The notes under the pieces: generated by a model
The model's input: only the letters and a program-made list of their open reading frames with translations
Database searches by the model: none
Told to the model about the DNA's origin: nothing
Shown: in pieces, positions 25,186 to 33,572 of the stretch
Layout of the letters: each line of letters starts with the position of its first letter
Position numbering within the stretch: position 1 is the stretch's first letter
From: Bacteroidota bacterium
GTDB taxonomy: Bacteria; Bacteroidota; Bacteroidia; Bacteroidales; GCA-2748055
Assembly: GCA_024640885.1 (NCBI GenBank)
Contig: JAHEEC010000027.1
Coordinates: 1 to 43,762 of the forward strand
Direction: 5' to 3'
Length of the DNA: 43,762 nt
Position numbers and translations under genes: made by a program

Positions 25186-26514
25186 ATGGATACAAACAGA
25201 AGGAATTTTGTCAAAACGGGTGCAGCTGCGCTGGCAGCAGTGGGGATCCACAACACCCTGGGCGGATCGGTTCTTGCTCCTTCCGGAGTGCTGGGTGCCA
25301 ATGAAAAGATCAACCTGGCCCTCATCGGGGCGAGGAACATGGGGTGGTATGACCTGGAGGATCTTTTGAAACAACCCAATATGGAATGTAAAACCCTATG
25401 CGATGTGGACGATTCCGTGCTAAAGGAGAAGGCCGGGGAGCTGGTAAAGCTGGGACTGAAGAAACCAAATCTGGAAAAGGATTATCGCAAAGTTCTGGAT
25501 GACAAGGATATAGACGCTGTGATTGTGGGCACTCCCGATCACTGGCATTGTCTGCCGGTTGTGGAGGCTTGCCAGGCAGGAAAACATGTCTATGTGGAAA
25601 AACCGCTGGGCAACTCCATAGGGGAGATCAATGCCATGCTTGATGCGGCAAGGCGATACAAGAGCCTGGTGCAGGTAGGGCAACAGCAGCGCAGTGGATC
25701 ACACTGGAAGAATGCCATAGAATTTGTCAGGTCGGGGAAGCTTGGGACCATCCGGCACGTGAAATTCTGGGCCAATTTCAATTACGGTGCGGGGAACAAA
25801 CCGGTTCCCGATTCCGTCCCCCCGGCAGGGGTGGATTACGACCTGTGGCTGGGTCCGGCTCCACTCAGGCCCTTCAACCAGAATCGCTTTCATGGTTCCT
25901 GGAGAATGTTCCGGGATTATGGCGGGGGATTGATGACAGACTGGGGGGTTCACCTGGTCGATATGGGTCTATGGGCCATGGATGTGAAGACCTCGCCAAC
26001 CTCCGTGCAATCACTGGGTGGCAATTTTGCCAGCAGGGAGAATGCCCTGGAGATGCCCGATACACTGACGGTGCTATATGAGATGGATGGTTACAATATG
26101 AGCTGGGAGCATAACGGGGGAGTGGAAACGGGACCCTATGACCAGAATTACGGGGTCATGTTCATGGGATCCAACGGAACGCTGGTGGCTGACCGCGACC
26201 GGTGGAGGATCTTTCCCGAAGGTAACAATGACGGGCTCAGGATGGACCCCCTGGAGGATCAACCCAGCGACCACAAATCACATATCAATCACTGTGAAAA
26301 CTTTGTCAGGGCCATAAGGTACGGAGATGCACTGGCTGCCGAGATCGGGATCGGGTACCTTTCGGCACTCTATTCCCACCTGGGGAATATATCTTACCGT
26401 GCAGGGGAGAAGGTGGTGTATGATGAAAAAGCAAGGAAAATTTCCAGCTCAAAACTGGCCGATAGCCTGGTAACTCCTGAATACAGGAAACCCTGGCTAT
26501 TTCCATCAATCTGA
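25186..26514 (+). CDS. Tat-exported Gfo/Idh/MocA oxidoreductase
   Basis: The 442-residue protein begins M-D-T-N-R-R-N-F-V-K, a Tat motif followed by an Ala-rich helix. The Rossmann motif is L-A-L-I-G-A-R-N-M-G. P-D-H-W-H-C (117-122) and catalytic E-K-P with Lys139 (Y-V-E-K-P-L-G-N-S) are typical of the family, as is the C-terminal G-G-G-L-M-T-D-W-G-V-H-L-V-D. ATG at 25186 gives the Tat signal; longer frames upstream are not conserved-looking. It closely resembles the 41325 gene over the whole length (shared W-L-G-P-A-P, L-M-T-D-W-G-V-H-L blocks), so the two are paralogues. Its 3' end overlaps the convergent nitrilase gene by 9 bp. Confidence 0.93.
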   Translation: MDTNRRNFVKTGAAALAAVGIHNTLGGSVLAPSGVLGANEKINLALIGARNMGWYDLEDLLKQPNMECKTLCDVDDSVLKEKAGELVKLGLKKPNLEKDYRKVLDDKDIDAVIVGTPDHWHCLPVVEACQAGKHVYVEKPLGNSIGEINAMLDAARRYKSLVQVGQQQRSGSHWKNAIEFVRSGKLGTIRHVKFWANFNYGAGNKPVPDSVPPAGVDYDLWLGPAPLRPFNQNRFHGSWRMFRDYGGGLMTDWGVHLVDMGLWAMDVKTSPTSVQSLGGNFASRENALEMPDTLTVLYEMDGYNMSWEHNGGVETGPYDQNYGVMFMGSNGTLVADRDRWRIFPEGNNDGLRMDPLEDQPSDHKSHINHCENFVRAIRYGDALAAEIGIGYLSALYSHLGNISYRAGEKVVYDEKARKISSSKLADSLVTPEYRKPWLFPSI

Positions 26515-27411
26515 TTTGTTCCGCTCCCAGTAATTCCACCAGGTGGTACCCTGACCGGGCCTGGGTTCAGGGGTGATGTGTACATAGAGGATGGTGTCGG
26601 CAGCTTCCCCGTAAGGCGCTGCGAGAACCACCTCGCCCCCGGGTGCCACGACCATGGAGCATCCGATCCCTTTCCATCCTTTCCAGGGCCCCCCGGTCAT
26701 CCATCCCACATTGCTGCAGCTGGCGATCCATACCCTGAAATCGCGGGCCACCGGAGCATAGGCTTCCCTCCACATGGAGCCGTAAGGATCCTTCTGGTTG
26801 TCGTGGTCTGCCGGGACAGCCCAGCTGCTGGGAGAAAGGATCACATCTGCTCCCATGTAGGCCAGGGCTTTTGGGATTACCCGGTCTCCTGTGCTGGCAT
26901 CGGCACAGATCATCAGCCCGATGGTGCCAAACTCAGTCTGGCACACATTCAGGCGGTCACCAAGGGCATAGTAAGGATGACCGATATCCAGTTCGTTGAT
27001 CTTCCTGTGGAGCAGGATCAACTTCCCCTCCGGATTCATTATGACCGCTGCATTGTATACCGATTCTCCATCCTTCTCAATCAGTCCCGAACAGATATAG
27101 ACTCCAAACCTTTTTGCCATTTCAGCCAGGAATGATGCCGTTTTGCCATCCGGAACAGGCTCCGCATCAGTCAGGGCGGAAGGATCCGTCCATCCCAGGT
27201 CCATGGCTTCGGGCAGGAGGATGAACCGGGCACCCTCGCCTGCCGCCTGGCGAATCATCTCAGCCGCGTGTTCCAGGTTTACCTGCCGGTCCCCGCCCAC
27301 CACTTTCATCTGAACCATTGCCAGGGTGAAGGATTCCTTTGTTTGCTGGGAGATTCCCTCCGAAGGGTTTAATAAGATAAGAAATGCTGCCAGGACCAGG
27401 GATCGGATCAT
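26506..27411 (-). CDS. Exported carbon-nitrogen hydrolase (nitrilase fold)
   Basis: The 301-residue protein has an N-terminal signal peptide (L-V-L-A-A-F-L-I-L-L) and a full nitrilase-superfamily domain. The catalytic triad is intact: Glu68 (L-L-P-E-A-M-D), Lys137 (L-H-R-K-I-N-E) and Cys169 (M-I-C-A-D-A-S). Members hydrolyse amides, carbamoyl groups or nitriles. Most bacterial relatives are cytoplasmic, so export points to a periplasmic or surface amide substrate. It follows the DUF5009 gene by 11 bp and closes the NCS1-small protein-DUF5009 operon. Its coding end overlaps the convergent Gfo/Idh gene by 9 bp. Confidence 0.88.
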   Translation of the reverse strand: MIRSLVLAAFLILLNPSEGISQQTKESFTLAMVQMKVVGGDRQVNLEHAAEMIRQAAGEGARFILLPEAMDLGWTDPSALTDAEPVPDGKTASFLAEMAKRFGVYICSGLIEKDGESVYNAAVIMNPEGKLILLHRKINELDIGHPYYALGDRLNVCQTEFGTIGLMICADASTGDRVIPKALAYMGADVILSPSSWAVPADHDNQKDPYGSMWREAYAPVARDFRVWIASCSNVGWMTGGPWKGWKGIGCSMVVAPGGEVVLAAPYGEAADTILYVHITPEPRPGQGTTWWNYWERNKSD

Positions 27412-27422
27412 TTTTCCGGGGA

Positions 27423-28520
27423 TTAAATTTTGAAAAAGATCTTTCTTTTATAGAGCCAGTAGCACAGGGACCAGGCAATGGCAAGCACAAACAGCGAATT
27501 TATAAAAAGGGCCAGGGTTTCGGAACTTCCCATCCTTACCATGGCATCTGTGACAAAGGATCCGGAAAAATCGAACAACCAGTCGGAACCGGCCGTATTC
27601 ATGAACAGGTAGATGAAGATGGGATTCATTCCCACGATGGCGAAGAAGATGGTCCACCTGCGTGATCCTTTGATATCCACCACCCAGTAAAAAAGGGCCA
27701 GTGTCAGCAGGGCCCAGCCACCCGAAGCCAGGACAAAGGAGGCAGTGCAGATCCTTTTGATGATCGGGTCGGCACCTGCCCAGTCCAGGGTATAACCCAG
27801 GAGCAAAGCTGCTGTGCCAAAGATAAGGAGTGTTTTAACCTTGGTGGAACCGGTTTTTGCAGAAGCCAGCAGTTTTCCTGCAAGCACGCCCCAGATGGTA
27901 TGGGCAGCAGTGGGGATGCAGTTGATGGCTACCCATCCGCCACCGTTGTTAATTTTACCCATGAGTACCATGTCCATGAAGGAGCCGAAATTGTGGTCCT
28001 TTACAAAGGGCTGGTCATATCCGGGAATATTTGTGAACCTGTAGAGCAGTTCGCTAAGAAGCAATAACCCGATGGAGATCAGCAACTGGGACTTCCAGGG
28101 CAGTCGCATTATGGCATAGGCAATGAGGATGGTCACAGATAGCTGGGAGAGCACATTCCAGAGCTCCCAGACCAGGTGCTTGCTGTAACTAATATGCAAA
28201 CCCACCCCGAAAGCGAGCAAAAGGATGCATCGCCTGACAATGTGCAGCGTGATCTTCCGCCTGGGATCCCCACGTTCCAATCGCTTTTGTACCGAAAACC
28301 ACATGGCCACGCCCACGATAAACATGAAATAGGGTTGCACCAGGTCCCAGAACCTCAGCCCGTTCCACGGATGATGGTGGAACTGGAGAGCCAGACCGTG
28401 CATGAAGGTGCCAGCTTCAGTGGCATTGAGCCATGTGTGGTACAGCCCTGCCCCTTCTGCCACCAGAAGGAACATAACAAGCCCCCTGAAGAGGTCCAGT
28501 GAGAGCAATCTTTCTTTCAT
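27423..28520 (-). CDS. DUF5009/NagX-like membrane acyltransferase
   Basis: The 365-residue multispanning protein has about ten hydrophobic helices. It starts M-K-E-R-L-L-S-L-D-L-F-R-G-L-V-M, the L-D-x-F-R-G signature of the heparan-alpha-glucosaminide N-acetyltransferase/NagX (DUF5009) family. The conserved H-H-P-W-N-G-L-R-F-W-D-L-V-Q-P-Y-F-M-F-I-V-G block follows at about 47-70, with N-C-I-P-T-A-A-H-T-I-W-G later. Family members are proposed to acetylate amino sugars across the inner membrane. ATG at 28520 gives the canonical N-terminus; the open frame extends 19 codons further without conservation. It follows the 59-aa gene by 5 bp and precedes the nitrilase by 11 bp. Confidence 0.88.
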   Translation of the reverse strand: MKERLLSLDLFRGLVMFLLVAEGAGLYHTWLNATEAGTFMHGLALQFHHHPWNGLRFWDLVQPYFMFIVGVAMWFSVQKRLERGDPRRKITLHIVRRCILLLAFGVGLHISYSKHLVWELWNVLSQLSVTILIAYAIMRLPWKSQLLISIGLLLLSELLYRFTNIPGYDQPFVKDHNFGSFMDMVLMGKINNGGGWVAINCIPTAAHTIWGVLAGKLLASAKTGSTKVKTLLIFGTAALLLGYTLDWAGADPIIKRICTASFVLASGGWALLTLALFYWVVDIKGSRRWTIFFAIVGMNPIFIYLFMNTAGSDWLFDFSGSFVTDAMVRMGSSETLALFINSLFVLAIAWSLCYWLYKRKIFFKI

Positions 28521-28525
28521 ATGGG

Positions 28526-28705
28526 TTAGTTTTGAGTCCTTTTCTTTCCCAGCCAGGGGATTGCTCCTGAAAACCATAGCACGGTTCCCAGGAACATGGT
28601 CAGTTTCATTTGATCTTCGGCAATCAACTCAAAATATAAGAGTAAGGATGGAACGAGGGTCATTAAAAGCCCTGCAACAGCCAATGCTTGGTATAAATAT
28701 TTCAT
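28526..28705 (-). CDS. 59-residue two-helix membrane protein
   Basis: This short gene reads M-K-Y-L-Y-Q-A-L-A-V-A-G and ends K-K-R-T-Q-N. It has two hydrophobic stretches (about residues 6-26 and 36-52) joined by a short acidic turn (E-L-I-A-E-D-Q). Basic residues sit at both ends, so both termini are likely cytoplasmic. The ATG (28703-28705) overlaps the permease stop in a classic ATGA arrangement, and the stop is 5 bp before the DUF5009 ATG. This placement is strong evidence of real, coupled translation. No known family is recognised; it could be an accessory subunit of the permease or acyltransferase, by inference. Confidence 0.72.
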   Translation of the reverse strand: MKYLYQALAVAGLLMTLVPSLLLYFELIAEDQMKLTMFLGTVLWFSGAIPWLGKKRTQN

Positions 28706-30087
28706 GCCAGGTCGGGTTTTACGGGTTTCTGATACAGTTTACTGAACCCCAGGTAGGCACCCAGTGAAAGGATCCAGATGGGTACGGGAAGGAAATAGAG
28801 TTCGATCTTGAAATAGAGGTTTAAGAACAGGGCCAGGGCCAGCATGAGGAACCAGGTGGCAGCAGCGGCCAGGTTGAAATCGATTTTTTTATGCTCCGCG
28901 TAGAAGGATTGAAGGCCCATCCTGGGAAAAAAGTAGAAGTCTGCCAGGATCACCGCACCCATGGGGACCAGTACCAGTCCGTAGAGCGCCACAAAATCGA
29001 GCAATTTCATCACGAGGGCCGGGAAAAGGGCAGCCACAGTGGTAATGATGCCAGCCAACAGGGTCACTTTCCACCTGGACCATCCCGAGGCCACCTGGAG
29101 GGCCATCCCGGCACGGTACAATGTGGGATTTGCGGTGGTCCACCCGGCGATGACCACACAGATGGCGCCTGCCAGCCCGATGGCTTCGAATGCGACCACT
29201 CCCGGTGCGTCGGAATTTGCCGCCGCATAGAGGATCCCCGAAGCGATCCACGCCACATAATGACCCAGGAACATCCCCACTGCCGAGGCAAAACCATATT
29301 GCCATTTCCTGGCATAGCGGAGGATGGTCAGGTCAGACATACCCAGGTGCATGGCTGCATTGGCAAGCCAGGAGAAGAAAATCACGTGCCAGATGGTGAA
29401 CTGGGATTGTCCCTCTTTGGCCAGGCCCGTCCAGATGCTCTCCCTGGCCACCTCCCAGAAATTGCCACTCCCTGGGGTGATTCCCAGTTTGGGAAGCACC
29501 GCGATGGCAGCTGTCACAAAGATCAGGAACATCCAGGGTGCGGCCACCTTTGCAAATCGCGCCAGTGCATCGAACCCCAGGATGGCCATGGTGGTGATCA
29601 CAGCACCCACTCCCAGGACCGTGACCACCCAGCCCACACTGTTGGGAAACATGTCCTGCAGGGCAGGCATCTCTATTCCAAAGGGTATTCCCACAGCCGT
29701 GGCAGCCACGGCGACCATTGCACCTGCAAGGAAACAGAACATCAGGGCATTGACGATGTTGTAGATGAAAACCAGCATTGTACCACAGATCTTTTTCAGC
29801 TGCCAGTAAAGGGATAACCTGACCTTCACCGCAATGGGAGCTGTCAGAAAGGCCCAGCTGCAAATGGCCAGGATATTCCCGATCAGGCCACCGAGGAACA
29901 TATCCTTCACGGAGACTCCGTGGGCCACAAACAACATTCCGATCACGAACTCGGTCCCCGCCACGTGCTCCCCCGCATACATTCCCAGGAAATTTCCAAT
30001 GCCCTGGAGCTTATTTTGGGTGACCGGTTCCCGGTCGAATTCATAAAGGCCGTCAAGCCGTTTGGAGATGGAAGATCTGGAAGCCAT
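28702..30087 (-). CDS. NCS1-family nucleobase/cytosine-type permease
   Basis: The 461-residue transporter has about 12 hydrophobic segments and fits the nucleobase-cation-symport-1 (purine/cytosine permease) family. The N-terminal P-V-x-x-x-x-x-Q-x-x-x-x-x-F-x-x-M/Y-A-G-E-H-V segment and the later G-F-D-A-L-A-R-F-A-K-V-A-A-P-W-M block are consistent. The family imports cytosine, purines, allantoin, hydantoins or related ring compounds with Na+ or H+. It heads a four-gene operon with an acyltransferase-like and a nitrilase-like gene, so an N-containing ring or amide product may be the cargo, by inference. The AraC gene lies 94 bp upstream in the same direction; no clear terminator is seen in that gap. 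Confidence 0.82.
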   Translation of the reverse strand: MASRSSISKRLDGLYEFDREPVTQNKLQGIGNFLGMYAGEHVAGTEFVIGMLFVAHGVSVKDMFLGGLIGNILAICSWAFLTAPIAVKVRLSLYWQLKKICGTMLVFIYNIVNALMFCFLAGAMVAVAATAVGIPFGIEMPALQDMFPNSVGWVVTVLGVGAVITTMAILGFDALARFAKVAAPWMFLIFVTAAIAVLPKLGITPGSGNFWEVARESIWTGLAKEGQSQFTIWHVIFFSWLANAAMHLGMSDLTILRYARKWQYGFASAVGMFLGHYVAWIASGILYAAANSDAPGVVAFEAIGLAGAICVVIAGWTTANPTLYRAGMALQVASGWSRWKVTLLAGIITTVAALFPALVMKLLDFVALYGLVLVPMGAVILADFYFFPRMGLQSFYAEHKKIDFNLAAAATWFLMLALALFLNLYFKIELYFLPVPIWILSLGAYLGFSKLYQKPVKPDLA

Positions 30088-30181
30088 ACGCTATAATTTC
30101 AAATTGTGCATGTAAGATAACGTTCTGGGAGGTTCGGAACAATTCACAATCTGAGCGATTAGTTGTACTTTTTGAGCCATA

Positions 30182-31057
30182 TTATCCGGTTCCCTTCCTG
30201 ATTTCTGACGGTGAAACCCCCGTTTTTTTCTTAAAAATGCGGCTGAAATAGTGTACCGAATGGAATCCAAGTTCGAAAGCAATCTCTTTAATGCTCATAT
30301 GGGTTGCAATCAACATCTCCCTGGCGCGCCTGACTTTCAGATCCAGGTGGTATTGTACGGGGGCAATCCCCGTGTATTGCTTGAACATCTTCCTGAAATA
30401 GGAGTACCCGATATGGTTTTCCTCGGCATATTGCTTAAAGTCAATCTCTTTGCCAACCTCTTCCCTCATCTCGAAGCAGGCATCCCGGATCACCATGGCC
30501 ACCTTTTTGCCGGAAAAATTTCGCTGTTTTTCGATGGATACCATGTACCCCATCAACTTCATGATCATTCCGGAAGCCACCTGCTGAAAGCCCGGTTTCT
30601 CCTCGCGAACAATCTCGAAAATCTGATGATAGGTATCGATAAATTCTTCCCGGTTCCCGATCCACTGAACCGGTCGCTGGGAATAGGATTTGTCGTGGCC
30701 CAGTATTTTTCGGGGGATCGAGCCGTCGAATCCCACATAATTTTCCATCCATCCACTTCCCCTGTCGGGCCGGTAACGGTGCCAGACCCCTGGCCTTGTG
30801 ACCAGAAGGGATCCCGGCTTGATGGGAACTTTTGAGGTCATCGTTTCATAGATCCCGGTCCCTTTGGTGATATAATTGATCTGGAATTCATTCAGGATCC
30901 TTCCTTTTTCCCAGGTAAAATAATATCCGGAAGGATGGTTATGGTCGGGATAGGAGGTCAGGCCCGGAGGGATGAGCAATTTTCCAGCTGCGTTCACATA
31001 GATTCCCCAATCCTTATCCTCTTCTCCGGGTGTCAGGTATTTGAAGAATTGCTCCAT
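30182..31057 (-). CDS. AraC-family transcriptional regulator
   Basis: The 291-residue regulator has an N-terminal cupin ligand domain (about 20-140; H-N-H-P-S-G-Y-Y-F and R-P-G-V-W-H-R-Y-R-P). The C-terminal pair of helix-turn-helix motifs includes Y-S-Y-F-R-K-M-F-K-Q-Y-T-G and I-A-F-E-L-G-F-H-S-V-H-Y-F-S-R-I-F-K-K. It resembles sugar-responsive AraC activators. ATG at 31057 is chosen because M-E-Q-F-F-K-Y-L-T-P-G is the usual start of this group; a further 20 codons upstream (to 31117) would run into the rha promoter. It is divergent from rhaA, so it is the likely rhamnose-responsive activator of that operon. Confidence 0.88.
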   Translation of the reverse strand: MEQFFKYLTPGEEDKDWGIYVNAAGKLLIPPGLTSYPDHNHPSGYYFTWEKGRILNEFQINYITKGTGIYETMTSKVPIKPGSLLVTRPGVWHRYRPDRGSGWMENYVGFDGSIPRKILGHDKSYSQRPVQWIGNREEFIDTYHQIFEIVREEKPGFQQVASGMIMKLMGYMVSIEKQRNFSGKKVAMVIRDACFEMREEVGKEIDFKQYAEENHIGYSYFRKMFKQYTGIAPVQYHLDLKVRRAREMLIATHMSIKEIAFELGFHSVHYFSRIFKKKTGVSPSEIRKGTG

Positions 31058-31116
31058 GTGGCTAAAATTATCAAAAAACAATCGCAAAAAGTGCAACATT
31101 TTGCTCAAAATATCCA

Positions 31117-31147
31117 TTGATCAAGGATAAGGCATGTACTACATTTA
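31117..31147 (+). promoter_or_regulatory. rha operon promoter (-33 and -7 boxes)
   Basis: TTG at 31117-31119 and TACATTTA at 31140-31147 (7 of 8 to TAnnTTTG) are separated by 20 bp, a typical Bacteroidota spacing. The -33 triplet is part of the palindrome TTGATCAA (31117-31124). A second GATCAA (31160-31165) lies 41 bp downstream of the first (31119-31124), about four helical turns, and could be a second half-site. An inverted repeat ATTTTG-ct-CAAAAT lies just upstream (31098-31111). The AraC start is about 60 bp upstream on the other strand. Confidence 0.55.
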
Positions 31148-31165
31148 TATCAAAAAGTAGATCAA

Positions 31166-32437
31166 ATGAATAAAACAAACTCCATTCGGGAGGCATTTAA
31201 GCTGGCCAGGGCGCAGTACCAGCACCTTGGCGTGGATGTGGATCTTGCCCTCGATAAATTGAAGAATGTGGAGATCTCCCTCCATTGCTGGCAGACCGAT
31301 GATGTGGGTGGATTCGAAGCAGCCGATCCGGCCCTGAAAGGGGGTGGGATTGCAGTGACGGGTAATTATCCTGGTAAAGCGAGAAATATTGCAGAAATGA
31401 GGCAGGACCTGGAGGAGGTGATCTCAATGTTGCCCGGAAGGCAAAGACTCAACCTTCATGCCAGCTACGGGGAGTTTGGTAAAAAATTTGTAGAACGTGA
31501 TGAGATTGAACCCGCTCATTTTCAAGGCTGGATCGACTGGGCCCGGGAGATGGGATTGGCGCTGGATTTCAACTGCACCTGCTTCTCACATCCAAAAGCC
31601 GATGGTGGATTCACCCTTTCAAGCAAAGACGAGGAGATTAGGCAGTTCTGGGTGGAACACACCAAAAGGACCAGGGCCATTGCGGCCGAAATGGGAAGAC
31701 AACAGGGAAGCTGCTGTATCCATAACATCTGGATCCCTGACGGATCCAAGGATATCCCGGTGGACAGGTTCGCTCACAGGGCGCTGTTGAAGAGGTCCCT
31801 GGATGAAATCTTCCAGCTGGATTATCCGCGGGATCATTTGAAGGATTCCATCGAGAGCAAACTTTTCGGAATCGGAGCAGAATCAATGACGGTGGGATCA
31901 CACGATTTTTACCTGGCCTATGCCATGAGCACAGGGAAACTGATCTGCCTCGATAACGGGCATTTTCATCCCACCGAGCAGGTGGGCGACAAGATCTCCG
32001 CAATCCTTCAGTTTTTGGATGAATTGATGCTTCATATGACACGACCGGTGAGATGGGACAGCGATCATGTGGTGACCCTCAACGAGGAGATTCAGTTTAT
32101 TGCACAGGAAATCGTAAGATCCAACGCCCTGGAGAGGGTGCACATCGGGCTGGACTTCTTTGATGCCAGCATCAACCGCATCGGGGCCTATGTGATTGGC
32201 ACCCGGGCGGTCCAGCAGGCGCTGCTCTTTGCCCTGCTTGAACCTATAGAAACCCTAAGAACCTATGAGGAGAAAGGGAAACTTTTCGAGCGCCTTGCGC
32301 TGATGGAGCTGATGAAGAGCAAACCTTTCGGGGCGGTATGGGACCATTATTGCCTTCTGGAGGGTGTTCCCGTGGGGGAGGAGTATATCATCCGGGTGCA
32401 GCAGTATGAAAAGCGTGTATTGTCAAACAGGATCTAA
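31166..32437 (+). CDS. rhaA: L-rhamnose isomerase
   Basis: RhaA converts L-rhamnose to L-rhamnulose in the cytoplasm with Mn/Mg. The 423-residue length matches the 419-residue E. coli enzyme, and identity to it is extensive. Shared blocks include L-H-C-W-Q-x-D-D-V-x-G-F-E, T-G-N-Y-P-G-K-A-R-N, R-L-N-L-H-A and E-S-K-L-F-G-I-G-A-E-S. The metal and substrate regions L-D-N-G-H-F-H-P-T-E, R-P-V-R-W-D-S-D-H-V-V and H-I-G-L-D-F-F-D-A-S-I-N-R are also shared. It is the first gene of the rha operon and is followed after 10 bp by the aldolase. Confidence 0.97.
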   Translation: MNKTNSIREAFKLARAQYQHLGVDVDLALDKLKNVEISLHCWQTDDVGGFEAADPALKGGGIAVTGNYPGKARNIAEMRQDLEEVISMLPGRQRLNLHASYGEFGKKFVERDEIEPAHFQGWIDWAREMGLALDFNCTCFSHPKADGGFTLSSKDEEIRQFWVEHTKRTRAIAAEMGRQQGSCCIHNIWIPDGSKDIPVDRFAHRALLKRSLDEIFQLDYPRDHLKDSIESKLFGIGAESMTVGSHDFYLAYAMSTGKLICLDNGHFHPTEQVGDKISAILQFLDELMLHMTRPVRWDSDHVVTLNEEIQFIAQEIVRSNALERVHIGLDFFDASINRIGAYVIGTRAVQQALLFALLEPIETLRTYEEKGKLFERLALMELMKSKPFGAVWDHYCLLEGVPVGEEYIIRVQQYEKRVLSNRI

Positions 32438-32447
32438 ATTAACGCCG

Positions 32448-33566
32448 ATGATGGATGGGCTTCATTCACTAATAGAAATTTCCCGGTTTTACGGGGACAA
32501 TCCGGCGTTTGTCATTGCCGGAGGGGGAAACACTTCCTATAAGGACAGCGAAAAGATATGGATCAAGGCCAGCGGTATCTCCCTGGCAGGCATTGGAGAG
32601 GATGGATTTGTATGTCTCTCCCGGAAAAAGCTTCAGTTGATTGAAACCAGGGATTATGGTGAAGATCCGGTGCAGAGGGAAAATGAGGTAAAGGAAGATA
32701 TGCACAAGGCAATCATTTCACCGGCGAACCTTCGTCCCTCCGTGGAGACCTCACTTCATAACCTGATCGGCTATGCCTATGTGATCCACACCCATCCCAC
32801 CCTTGTCAATGCCCTCCTGTGCGCCCGGGATGCCGGTCATGAAGTGGAGGCCCGTTTTGGGACCGAGGCCCTTTATGTGGATTACACCGATCCCGGATTC
32901 ATTCTCTTCAAGGATCTCCAGGAACAGATCGGATCATACCGGAGGGATCACGGAAAAGTGCCACGGATCATCTTCCTCCAGAACCACGGGGTATTTGTGG
33001 GCGCTGACCATGTGGATGAAATCAAGCGCCTCTATGAAGAGATCGAACTTCGCATCAAGGCAGGGATGAGGTTTCACCTGCCTCCTTCGGGGCCGGTTGA
33101 TTACAGAAGCGATACCGCTGGAGCCGTGAACCGGCACTTTTCATCCAGGAACCTGAAGTCGCGTTCGGTAAGGTCAGCCCTCATCGACCATTTTTGTGGC
33201 TCGCACACTCAATTTGAAAAGATCTCCAGACCATTCACTCCCGATATCATCGTCTACTGTAAATCCAATTACTTATTCCTCAGGAAAGGGACCGGGGCGG
33301 AAGGCGTGGGACAGGCGCTTGAAACCTTTGAAAAGGCATTTGGTCATTACCCGAAAGTGATCGTGGAGGAGGCAGGCGGCCTGATCGTGGCAGAGGAGAG
33401 CGATCGCGCCCTGCAAACGGTGCTGGAGGTCTTTCTGGAACTGATGAAGATCAGTTTCCTCTCGGATAATTTTGGAGGGCCGCATTTTATGACCCCGGAA
33501 CAGATTCATTACATCGACAACTGGGAAGTTGAGCACTACAGGAGAAAGGTTGCAAAAGGTCTTTAA
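32448..33566 (+). CDS. Class II aldolase, probable rhamnulose-1-phosphate aldolase
   Basis: This 372-residue zinc-dependent class II aldolase has the N-terminal A-G-G-G-N-T-S-Y-K substrate loop, the zinc motif H-T-H-P (with preceding Y-V-I) and the second ligand region F-L-Q-N-H-G-V-F-V. It matches the aldolase half of the bifunctional rhamnulose-phosphate aldolase/alcohol dehydrogenase (YuxG type), but the C-terminal SDR half is absent: the gene ends where the SDR would begin, after an intact aldolase domain. It should split L-rhamnulose-1-phosphate to DHAP and L-lactaldehyde. ATG at 32448 (or 32451) follows the rhaA stop by 10 bp; the open frame upstream overlaps rhaA and is not used. Confidence 0.9.
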   Translation: MMDGLHSLIEISRFYGDNPAFVIAGGGNTSYKDSEKIWIKASGISLAGIGEDGFVCLSRKKLQLIETRDYGEDPVQRENEVKEDMHKAIISPANLRPSVETSLHNLIGYAYVIHTHPTLVNALLCARDAGHEVEARFGTEALYVDYTDPGFILFKDLQEQIGSYRRDHGKVPRIIFLQNHGVFVGADHVDEIKRLYEEIELRIKAGMRFHLPPSGPVDYRSDTAGAVNRHFSSRNLKSRSVRSALIDHFCGSHTQFEKISRPFTPDIIVYCKSNYLFLRKGTGAEGVGQALETFEKAFGHYPKVIVEEAGGLIVAEESDRALQTVLEVFLELMKISFLSDNFGGPHFMTPEQIHYIDNWEVEHYRRKVAKGL

Positions 33567-33572
33567 GGGAGC

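Noticed and set aside
25573-25592. 20-bp DNA identity between the 25186 and 38560 Gfo/Idh genes at the H-V-Y-V-E-K-P region
   Set aside because: Explained by conserved catalytic residues and similar codon choice; no wider nucleotide repeat.
28891-29817. 308-codon open frame antisense to the NCS1 permease gene
   Set aside because: Very rich in His, Gly and Asp with no recognisable motif; the opposite strand encodes a full permease.
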